A stretch of 64,000 nt of DNA from Deinococcales bacterium (GTDB lineage: Bacteria > Deinococcota > Deinococci > Deinococcales > JAAFIG01). Location: contig JAAFIG010000018.1 of NCBI GenBank assembly GCA_013298595.1, positions 1 to 64,000 of the forward strand, given 5' to 3'. Position 1 is the stretch's first letter. Each line of letters begins with the position of its first letter. The notes below the pieces were generated by a model. It was not told the DNA's origin. It saw only the letters and a program-made list of their open reading frames with translations, and did not search any database. Below, in pieces: positions 54,771 through 63,800 of the stretch. Made by a program: the position numbers and the translations under genes.

Positions 54771-57700
54771 ACTCGTACCGCCGCTGTAAAGCTAGACCAA
54801 GTTTCTGAAGCTTGAGTACGTAATCTACGTAGTGCTTGACTATGTGTGCTTTTATCTCCATCTTTTGTACTATTTGCAAGTGCGTTAGTTACTGCGCTAA
54901 TGCCATTTGTAAGAGCTGAAGTAAATGACGAACGCATGGCATTGCTAATTTCATCAGCGGTTTTTACTGAAATTTGATCAGCAGTAACAGCACTAGATAG
55001 GTCTGAACTAATTTGATCGGCTACTTCATCAGCATTTTTCGTCGCAGATTTGAATTTTTGAGCTACTCGAATTGTATGGTCAGTTACCTCAACAGATACA
55101 TCCATACCTGCCGCTTTATTCTTAATTACTTGAAAATGCTTACTAATAAACGATTCCCAATGAACTCGAGAAGGATTTACAGCGGCTTGTTTGCCGCCAT
55201 TAACAAAAATTACTATTTGAAATTTTTCTGCTGACTTCTTAGCTTTTTCAACAATTAAACGCAATGTTGGAGCAGCACTTAATTCCGAATGAACTGCTTG
55301 ATCTGCTAGACGATGTGTATCCCTATGAATGAGAATAGCTGATAACCCATTGCCGTTTTGTGGAATGAGATTAGCTCGAGCAGTAAGTTGGGTTTTTAGG
55401 ATTCCCAATTTGCCTGTTGATGGCATTGCATTTGCTAGCGCCACATAGTGGTTTCGCATTCCAATAGCAAACTTATCAGCAGGTACGTGATGAGATTCAC
55501 GTTTTTCACCACTCGTATCAGGACGATTATCTTCAATCGGATGTAAACCAACAACAGGTGGTTGACCTCCTCCAGCCGCATCGAATAACACGGCAAAAAT
55601 AGGTGCAATACCATTCTGAGCATTTGTTACAAGAAGTCTTACTTCGCGCAAATAATCTGATTCTGAAAGAGAATTTTTACGACTCTCTAATGCACTCATG
55701 TCGGTATTTAATTTTTGAACAATTTGGCTTACTCGAGGTTCTTGATTTGTTATTTGAGTCTCGAGAGCAGTATTACCTTTAGCTAATTTCTTAATGTTTT
55801 TAAGTTGTTCTCGAGCCTCAAGAGGAACAGATGCAACTTTAAGGGTGGGGCGATTATTTGCAAATTCCACCCATGTTTGATGTTGCTCTTTACCAGCTTT
55901 GAATGCTTTCTTTTCTCCGAATACACCGTTTATTATTTTTTTAACACCATTGACTGCTTTACCTGCTACTTCTTTACCTTTGTCTACACCTTTACCAACT
56001 GCACTTGCCATTTTTGCGACTACAGCAGCTGCTTTATCCATCACTTTTTTGACAACACCATCTATTTTGCCCTTTATCTTGCCAATAATGGCTTTGATTC
56101 TCTGCCCAATTCCGCTCACTTTGAAGATTCTCGAGAGGAACGATAGGGCAAGTGGAATGGTTTTAGCTAAGCTACTTTCGACTTTGGCTATCGCTCCGCC
56201 GACATCTCCTCGAGCGATACTCGAGATACTACCCATAATTGAACTGACTAAACTTGCTATTCTCGAGCCTTCGTTGATGACAAATTTTATCATTTCAAAT
56301 CCGGTCATGAAGGCTTGGATTAAGCCTCCTCCGGGTATGAACATAGTGATAAGTTTTGTTACTGCGGCTTGGATAACACTGGTTTTAACAAAATCTTTGG
56401 TTCCTTCGACGATTTCTGTTTTAACGCTGCCTTCGTGGGCTTGCATTCCTTCGGCAGCCATCATGCCTTTGGACATCATGTTCTGTACAAAATCCACTTT
56501 GGTTTCGGCTATCTTGGTTTTTTCTTCGCCTAGTTTTTTCACTAGGCTTTTGCGGAAATTAGCGTAAGTGACTCCAAGTACAGTCAGGGCTAGGGTGAAT
56601 ACGCCTTTGACATCGAGGTTGCTGGGGAATGCCAGTCCGCTTTCGCCTGTTAGCCATTGTCCTAATCCGTTGGTGAGGTGTTTTTTGGCATTGGCGGCGA
56701 AATTGCTAACACCACCTTTGAGGGCTTGAACAAGGTTTTTAATAAATTTGCCTGGATTTTTGATGACATCCATGATGACATCGCCAGCGCTTTTTAAGCC
56801 GTCTATCAGTTGTTTGCCTGTGCCGCCAAACATGGCGCCAACTGCCTCGAGGGCGATTTCGGCGAGTTTGCGGATGCTGCCGACAATCAAGTTTTTAACT
56901 TGACTGATGGGTTTCATCACGGCAGCTTTGATTTTGTCTTTGACTTCGCCGAGGTTAAAGACACGGAAGGAGCTGATACCGTCTTTGATGCCTTGCCAAG
57001 CTTCGCCAATGTTGATTTTGCTTAGTTCTTTTTTGAACCATGCCCATGCTTTGGGTATAGCATTGCTTTCGCGTAATGCTTTGACCATGTCTTTGATCGG
57101 ACCTGGTACAAGGTTGGCGAGGGCATCGAGGATGGCGTTGGGGTTTTGTTCGACTTTTTCGCCTGTTACTAGGTCTTTACCAAACACCGAACAAATTTGT
57201 TTATACCCAGGTATAACTCCGAGGAAATCTGAGATTGCACCTTTAATACTAAAACGTTGAATTGGTAGTGCTTCGCGCTGCAAGGTAAAACTGGTTTCTC
57301 GAGTTTGGCTGCTTTTGCGTTGAATTTTTCTCGGAGCATCACTTTGCAGATTGGCGTTGTAAATGCCTTCGGTTTGCTTATTTTGCGCGGTTCCATCTTT
57401 CTCGAGATGAGGTGCAAGATGTGTTGCCCGTGGGAAAGCGGGTTGTTCGCCGTGTACAGCGTTGGTTAAGGCTTGCCATTGTGGGCTAACAGCTTTGCCT
57501 GTGCTTGGGTCATGTAGGTTACTGGCTCGAGCAGAGAGGTTTTCTACAGTACTAGATCGAGCACCCTGCATAAACTGTTCATGAGTTGCGCTGCGTGGTG
57601 CGGCTGGGAAACCCATGTATTTTTGGTAATCGTTGCTTGGTGTTTGTTTTGTTTCTCGAGTGGCGGCTTGCTCGAGGTTGCCTTTATTACTAGCAGCTTT

Positions 57701-58837
57701 CTTACCTTCTTCTCGAGCAGCACTTTCCAAAGCTGGGTTTTTGTCGATACCAGCACTGACTTGCCCTGCATCTTGTTGAATAGTATGGGTGACTTCGTGA
57801 GCGAGCAATTCAAAACCATCGCTGCTTTCAGGGTTGTAAGTACCTTCTTGAAAGAAAATATGTGACCCTGTGGTGAAGGCAACAGCGTGCACACTTTTAC
57901 TAAGTTGATCGGCAGTGCTGTCGGTATGCACGCGAACTTTAGATAAATCAGTGTTGAAATGCAGTTCAAGTTGTTTCCTAATGGGTGTTGGTAATGGGTT
58001 TCCTCCGCTAAGTTGTGCGGAGATACGGTCGCTGATACCCGCCTGAGATTCTGGCTCGAGGACATGGTCTATTTGGGCGCTTTGGCGCTGCATTTCAAGG
58101 TTTTGATCGCTGATAGCTAAAGCTCGTTGCAGTTCGAGATTTAAATTAGGGGCTGTGCCAATAGCTGCAAAAGCACTGGCTCGAGCGGCGGTATTTTCGA
58201 CTGGGTCTACAAATCGTTGAATGGCAGCCGCTAATTCTGGTGCAGGGAAATTGGTGGCTCGAGCATACTGCACTAAGGTGCCACCAGCAATTTTCACCCG
58301 CTGTAAGACATTGTACTGGGGTTCTCGAGCGGCTTTCATATTGCTTGTTTCGGCTATGAAATGCTCCGCTACCCCTGCTAAAGTGGGTTGTTTACCGCGT
58401 TGCAATGGCACTTCGGGTCGGCGAATGCTTTGCTCGAGAGCAACCACATTGTTTTGCTGTTGTTTTTGTATTCGAGTTGCAGTGTATTCTTGGCGTAAAT
58501 CCACACTGGCTCGCATGACAGCCAACTCGGTCTGCAAGAGTTGCGGGTCTCGAGCGGTGTTGTTTTGTAGGGCTTGTTTTCGTTGGATGGCTTGCTGGGT
58601 TTGGTGATGGTGTTGCCGAATTAAGTGTTGCTCGAGTTGTTGGGTTCGTTGCACAGTTTGGGTTGTGCTGAGGTTTTCGATGGCTCGTATTGTTTGAAAT
58701 TCTGGGTTTTCGCTGATTCTTTGGATGGGTTTGATACTGCTAAGAGGTATGAGAATTGGTTTTCGTTGCACTGATTTTTCAGGAGTTTTACTGGTGGGTA
58801 GGCTGTGTATTGGTTCTGGACGACGAGTTCGTTCCAT
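54767..58837 (-). CDS. eCIS-linked polymorphic toxin with DUF4157 domain
   Basis: A 1356-aa probable effector. ATG 58837 follows AGGAG. N-terminus: low-complexity, Gln/Arg-rich with repeated 'QR' boxes, typical of eCIS cargo. About residues 290-370 are DUF4157: 'IRKQLELHFNTDLSKVRVH' then the HEVTH zinc-protease-like motif. Then come amphipathic/hydrophobic segments (about 800-1000), a Lys-rich linker with DKAA and AGKEQHQTWV, and a C-terminal toxin with 'ESHHVPADKF' and ILIHRDTHR, suggestive of an HNH-like nuclease. The last 1.2 kb or so of DNA (right part of the 54-55.1 kb stretch) lacks CTCGAG, while the N-terminal part is rich in it. Confidence 0.85.
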   Translation of the reverse strand: MERTRRPEPIHSLPTSKTPEKSVQRKPILIPLSSIKPIQRISENPEFQTIRAIENLSTTQTVQRTQQLEQHLIRQHHHQTQQAIQRKQALQNNTARDPQLLQTELAVMRASVDLRQEYTATRIQKQQQNNVVALEQSIRRPEVPLQRGKQPTLAGVAEHFIAETSNMKAAREPQYNVLQRVKIAGGTLVQYARATNFPAPELAAAIQRFVDPVENTAARASAFAAIGTAPNLNLELQRALAISDQNLEMQRQSAQIDHVLEPESQAGISDRISAQLSGGNPLPTPIRKQLELHFNTDLSKVRVHTDSTADQLSKSVHAVAFTTGSHIFFQEGTYNPESSDGFELLAHEVTHTIQQDAGQVSAGIDKNPALESAAREEGKKAASNKGNLEQAATRETKQTPSNDYQKYMGFPAAPRSATHEQFMQGARSSTVENLSARASNLHDPSTGKAVSPQWQALTNAVHGEQPAFPRATHLAPHLEKDGTAQNKQTEGIYNANLQSDAPRKIQRKSSQTRETSFTLQREALPIQRFSIKGAISDFLGVIPGYKQICSVFGKDLVTGEKVEQNPNAILDALANLVPGPIKDMVKALRESNAIPKAWAWFKKELSKINIGEAWQGIKDGISSFRVFNLGEVKDKIKAAVMKPISQVKNLIVGSIRKLAEIALEAVGAMFGGTGKQLIDGLKSAGDVIMDVIKNPGKFIKNLVQALKGGVSNFAANAKKHLTNGLGQWLTGESGLAFPSNLDVKGVFTLALTVLGVTYANFRKSLVKKLGEEKTKIAETKVDFVQNMMSKGMMAAEGMQAHEGSVKTEIVEGTKDFVKTSVIQAAVTKLITMFIPGGGLIQAFMTGFEMIKFVINEGSRIASLVSSIMGSISSIARGDVGGAIAKVESSLAKTIPLALSFLSRIFKVSGIGQRIKAIIGKIKGKIDGVVKKVMDKAAAVVAKMASAVGKGVDKGKEVAGKAVNGVKKIINGVFGEKKAFKAGKEQHQTWVEFANNRPTLKVASVPLEAREQLKNIKKLAKGNTALETQITNQEPRVSQIVQKLNTDMSALESRKNSLSESDYLREVRLLVTNAQNGIAPIFAVLFDAAGGGQPPVVGLHPIEDNRPDTSGEKRESHHVPADKFAIGMRNHYVALANAMPSTGKLGILKTQLTARANLIPQNGNGLSAILIHRDTHRLADQAVHSELSAAPTLRLIVEKAKKSAEKFQIVIFVNGGKQAAVNPSRVHWESFISKHFQVIKNKAAGMDVSVEVTDHTIRVAQKFKSATKNADEVADQISSDLSSAVTADQISVKTADEISNAMRSSFTSALTNGISAVTNALANSTKDGDKSTHSQALRRLRTQASETWSSFTAAVRV

Positions 58838-58939
58838 AGTAAATTTCTCCTGAGTTTCATTATACACATAAAGTATAGTTTTGTTGCTATTTCATAGGTT
58901 TTGGGTGTCTCAAAAAGCATATACTTATTTGCAAGTAAG

Positions 58940-59758
58940 TTATTTCAGGCTAATATCGTAAGAGTCTGATGGGACAGTTAAAATAACTTGTTGTGGTGCG
59001 CTATTCCCGACAGCAATACGCAGGGCAAGTTCACCGTGGAGAATATGATTTAACTTGTACTGTCCAAGTTCATTGGTGGTTGTGCCTGCTGCTGAACTGT
59101 TCTCTCGCCAAATACTGGCATTGGTTACAACTTCTCCTTTTTTATCAGTAACAATGCCACCAATTGTTAATTGCACACCAGCAATCGCTTGGTTCGGTTT
59201 GTTGATTAAGGTCAAATCGCGGCTGAGAATCAGTGGAGCATCTATGGTGCGTTGCAAATCAAGTGGGACAGTTAACAAGTACAATAACGAAGGTCGAGGG
59301 GGTAACTCGAGACCACTCCATAAATCGTTGCTGCGTGGACCATCTTCGGGTTGGCTGACTCGAGCGTTGACGGGTAGTTCAAGTTCGGCTATTTGAGGTG
59401 GTAATAATTCTGTGGGTAATTCAAAGTAACGCATTAGCAAGGCTAAGACGCGCCAGATTAATTCATTTTGATCGCGGACTTCGCTGCTAAAAACACTGAC
59501 TTGGTAACGCAAATTAATTCTGCGAGGTACTTGTTTACTGCTGGTTGCATGACCTGTTGTAACTGCTGGGGCAAAATTGCTTTTTCGTAAAGCGGTATTT
59601 TCCTCGAGATCATGTAAAAAGAAATTAATGGTTGGTTTGGTTAGCGTGGACACCCAGTTGCGATTTGGAATTTCAAAAGTGATATCCACGTCTAAGGCAT
59701 CAAATGCCCCTTTTTCTCGAAGTAAGCGTTTAAGTGTCTCATGAAGTGAGTAAAACAC
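58940..59758 (-). CDS. DUF4255 protein (eCIS Pvc16/Afp16-like cap protein)
   Basis: A 272-aa protein. The first 190 residues match DUF4255: 'DVDITFEIPNRNW', PTINFFLHDLEENTALR, 'RRINLRYQVSVFSSEV'. Afp16-type proteins cap the tube and sheath and fix their length. The last 70 residues form a carboxypeptidase-regulatory-like Ig domain (GVQLTIGGIVTDKKGEVVTN). GTG start 59758 lies 6 nt after TAGCGT. Confidence 0.88.
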   Translation of the reverse strand: MFYSLHETLKRLLREKGAFDALDVDITFEIPNRNWVSTLTKPTINFFLHDLEENTALRKSNFAPAVTTGHATSSKQVPRRINLRYQVSVFSSEVRDQNELIWRVLALLMRYFELPTELLPPQIAELELPVNARVSQPEDGPRSNDLWSGLELPPRPSLLYLLTVPLDLQRTIDAPLILSRDLTLINKPNQAIAGVQLTIGGIVTDKKGEVVTNASIWRENSSAAGTTTNELGQYKLNHILHGELALRIAVGNSAPQQVILTVPSDSYDISLK

Positions 59759-59764
59759 CTGATT

Positions 59765-59770
59765 ACGCTA
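59765..59770 (-). promoter_or_regulatory. -10 box (TAGCGT) for the DUF4255-effector unit
   Basis: TAGCGT on the minus strand ends 6 nt before GTG 59758. Confidence 0.4.
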
Positions 59771-59915
59771 TCATGGTTATGGGTTTTTGTGCTGTGCTTA
59801 CTGTAACGCTTTACCTAAATTGCGTTTGTGTCAGGATTTCTTGTGTTAAGCGACTTGGTTCCCCAAATCTAGGTATGGTAATTGCCCAAGTGTGCGGTAT
59901 CATATGGTCGTATAA

Positions 59916-60824
59916 TTGTGGTCTCGTGTTACAATAGGTGCTGTGGGAAACGGGCAGTTGATTGTGCAGTTACAGGGAGCAACGGTTGATACTTTACCAG
60001 TGACACAAGCACTGGTGAAAATCGGGCGTTCTCCAGATAATACTTTGGTTCTGCAACTGCCAATGGTCTCTAAGTACCATGCCGAGTTGCTATTTACTGA
60101 TCAAGGGGTTTCGATTACCGACCTCGATAGTGAATTTGGTACTTTTATTGCAGGTAGCCGCTTGTTGCCGCATCAGCCCTACCCGCTCTTGCAAGGTTTA
60201 GCCATTCAGGTTGGACCATTCATCATTAATTATTTACCTCAGCCTGTTGCTGAGTTAACAGAAGAACCCATCTCGAGTGAACCAGAGCCTTTGGTGTTTG
60301 ATACCTCAGATGTTGCGCCGCGTTTGCCGCGTCCAATTTTCCCTGCACCATTACCCGAGGGTCGGGCAAAGTATTTACAGTTTTTGCCAGTTATTTTTCA
60401 TCAATCAGACTTTACCAATCGGTTTCTACAAATTTTTGAAACTCTTTGGGAACCACTCGAGTGGCGACAAGACCATATCGCTATGTATTTTGATCCGCGT
60501 ACTTGCCCTGCTTCTTTTTTATCAACCCTCTCGAATTGGGTGGGTTTAGACCCTGACCCACGTTGGACAGAGTGGCGGCATCGGCAAATTCTTTTAGAAA
60601 CAGCTACGCTGCAACGTTTCCGTGGTACACCGTATGCTTTGCAACGCTTAATCGAATTGGTCTTAGATGTTTCACCAAAAATAGTTGAACATCCAGAAGA
60701 ACCCTTTGTGTTTCGGGTTCAATTTCCAATAGGGACAGAACTTCGGGTGCTTGGTTTGGCTCGAGAAATTATAGAAACTCATAAACCCGCGCATACTGGG
60801 TATATGGTTGAGGTAGTGGCATGA
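59916..60824 (+). CDS. FHA domain fused to phage tail protein I-like domain
   Basis: A 302-aa protein. N-terminal FHA domain, about residues 20-100: 'VKIGRSPDNTLVLQLPMVSKYHAEL' with the G-R-S...S-x-x-H core, which reads phosphothreonine. The second half matches the P2 gpI-like tail proteins of contractile systems ('YLQFLPVIFHQSDFTNRFLQ', 'TLSNWVGLDPDPRWTEW'), a baseplate wedge part. The start is unsure: TTG 59916 lies 7 nt after TATGGT; GTG 59943 is an alternative. The stop overlaps the next ATG (ATGA). Confidence 0.85.
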   Translation: MWSRVTIGAVGNGQLIVQLQGATVDTLPVTQALVKIGRSPDNTLVLQLPMVSKYHAELLFTDQGVSITDLDSEFGTFIAGSRLLPHQPYPLLQGLAIQVGPFIINYLPQPVAELTEEPISSEPEPLVFDTSDVAPRLPRPIFPAPLPEGRAKYLQFLPVIFHQSDFTNRFLQIFETLWEPLEWRQDHIAMYFDPRTCPASFLSTLSNWVGLDPDPRWTEWRHRQILLETATLQRFRGTPYALQRLIELVLDVSPKIVEHPEEPFVFRVQFPIGTELRVLGLAREIIETHKPAHTGYMVEVVA

Positions 60825-63800
60825 TTCAAAATGTACAAAAAGCAGGCGCATACGAACTGACAGAGGCATTACGGGTTGGTAAAACAGGTTCGTCATATAT
60901 TTCGAGTTATCAAAACAGCAAAGCTGTGGTTAAAGTACTCAATTCGAGTTTACGTTTTGATCCAGCTGTGCAAGCTTTGTTTTTTTCTGAACTCGAGACG
61001 ATTACCAATTTGCAGCACCCAGGTATTGCTCGAGTCCTCGACTTTGGCGAAGATGGTGTGCGTTACTTTGTGGTTTCCGAGTGGGTGGCTGATGGTTCTT
61101 TAAACACATGGTTGCAATTGCAAACCCGTGAACAAGCCCATCCAGATCGGCATACTGCTGTTGAACTGATGCGTCAACTAGCTGAAGCGCTTGCTTACGC
61201 GCATCGTAAAGGCGCAGTGCATTGGCAGCTCGAGCCAGAAAATATTTTACTCAGTAAAGTTGGGCAGCGTTATGTACTTAAAATCTCAGATTTTGGTTTA
61301 GCCAGAGTTGTCACGCAGTCCGACCCAGATGGTGTGTTGGTCAATGATCCTAAGTACATTTCACCAGAGCATGTGCTTGGTGTTCGTGCCGAACCCACCA
61401 GCGATATGTACAGCTTCGGTGTACTAATGTTCCATGCTTTTACTGGCTCGGTGCCTTTTCAAGTCCGAGACCTTGGCGAAGCAGCTAACAAACATGTTTA
61501 CGAACAACCTAGGGCTTTACGTGAATTAGATGCTCAAATTCCAGCCGAACTCGAGTCTTTGGTGCTACGCTGCTTACATAAACGCCCTTCGGAAAGACCA
61601 ACTGCCGAAGAAGCTCGAGATGCCTTACAAGCTATCCTCGAGCGTCATTATCCGTCGGTGCGTGCAACTCGGATGTTACTTGGGCATGAACGTGAAGTGC
61701 AAAGCCCAAACTTTGAAGCTCCAACAGGTCGTTGTGATAATCCACGAATCAGTGTTGTGGATAATTTGGGGCAAGTTTTATTTGTTCGTGAAATCCCACC
61801 AAGCTCATTAACCTTAGGGCGCGACCCAAGTAATTCATTGGTACTTGAAAGCGATACTGTCTCCAGAAACCATTTGCGTCTCGAGTACAATGGGCGTGAA
61901 GTTCGAGTCACAGACCTGAGCAGCAACGGTACATTCCTGATTGGTGGTAGTTCTGCTGGTGGGCGTTTAGCCTTTCAAACACCAACCGTTTTCCCTTGGC
62001 GTGGCATTGTGCAAGTTGCACCTTACTGGATTCGGCTCGAGCAACCAAGCAGCATGGCAGAACCAAACCGTATCGCAGTGACACTCGAGCGCGACCGCGC
62101 CGAATTTACCCCAGGTATTGGTATGCCAATCCGAGTCAATGTTGCGAACTTAGGGGCAATCACCGATCACCTTTCACTCGAGGTTCTAGGTGTTCCAAAA
62201 GAATGGGTAACCTACCCCGAAAAAGAAGTTTTTCTTAACAAGGGTATGCAAAGCCCAGTGGTTATCAGTGTTCATGTGCCACGCAGCAGCGAAGCAGTTG
62301 CTCGAGATTACAACGTCACTGTGCGGGCACGCTCCTTAGATAAACCAGAGGATTTTGGTGAAGCCCATGCAACTTGGCTGGTTTTGCCATTTGGTCAAGC
62401 CTCATTGCAAATGCGTCCTGGGAATCGTTCGACGCGGCGTAAAACACAGTACTCGGCGGTCTTTCGTAATGAAAGTAATATCCCATTAAAAGTCCAATTA
62501 TCCGCTTCAGACGAAGGTAATAAATTCTTTTTTGCCTTCAACGAAGAAAAACCAAGACCACAATTACCACCAGGTGCAAGAGGTGTTTTTATGCGCTGGG
62601 GGCAAATTCTGGCTTTCCCATTTATCTTGGCTTTCCGAACCATGGTTGAATCCACCATTGGACCAATGCTGCGAAAAGCAAATCTGATCACTCGAGACCT
62701 CCAGCAACTGACGGGTCAAGAACAAGAAAACGAAATTAAAAAAATTAAAGCAGCACCCGAAGCCAGAATTCCCATTTCCCCACAAGTCACCATTGCACCA
62801 GGTGAAAGTCAAAGTGTACCTTTGGATACTTGGGTTAACTGGCGACTGGTTGGTCGAACGATTCAACGTCCCTTTAAAGTTAATGCACACGCTGTCGGAC
62901 TCGAGGAACGATGGAAAGATAGCAACAGTACCTTACACCGAGATGTGATACCAAAAACCGTAGATGCAAATCTGTCACATTTAGCTGTTTTTCCTGTGTG
63001 GGTGCCACCTGTAATAGCTGCTATTTTGGCATTACTTGCATTTATTGTCATGCGTAACCCAAGTATTGATCGTCTTCGTACAGTTCCTGATGTCGTCAAA
63101 GTAGGGCAATCATTCCAAGTGCTTTGTGATGTCAGTAGTGCTGCCAACATAGAATTAATTTACGATGGCAATAAATCAATTAAAAGTAAAACCTGTAAAT
63201 TTCTTGTCCCAGGTATTCAAAACACCACAAAGTACACCATTGTGGCAAAGAACTTCTTGCCAGCGTTCGGTTTTGGTGTCGCCACAAAAGAATTACCCAA
63301 AACACCTAAGCGCGATCCAAAAATTGCGACTCTCGAGGAATTCGCTATTATTGGCGTGACTTCTGGTAAAGAAAAATTTGATTTAGTTGAAGGCAATAAA
63401 CGATCTATTCAATTCAGGTGCAAAGGTAATAATATTGTTTCACTGGAATTGCAAGCACCTTCAGGAGCAAAAACTTACCGCTCATGTCAATTGCTTGCTC
63501 AAGATGCACCGTTTTCATTTGATACGCCTGGAAAATACGAGTTTCAACTGCAAGCAAAAGGTGAACCAGGTGCAGCTCAACCGTTACCTAAGAAAATTAT
63601 GGTTGAAATTAAACCTGCTAAGCCAAGTATTGTTTTCAGTGTTTCACCAAGTGTTGTGGTCAAAGGCGAAAGTGGCGATATCACCTTGTCGTGGCGTGTT
63701 GCAAATGCAGTTAAAGTCGAAATTACGACTTTGGCAGATGTTCCACCAAGTGGTACTCAATCAGTTCCTGCGCCAACAGATTCTGATACGTATACATTAA

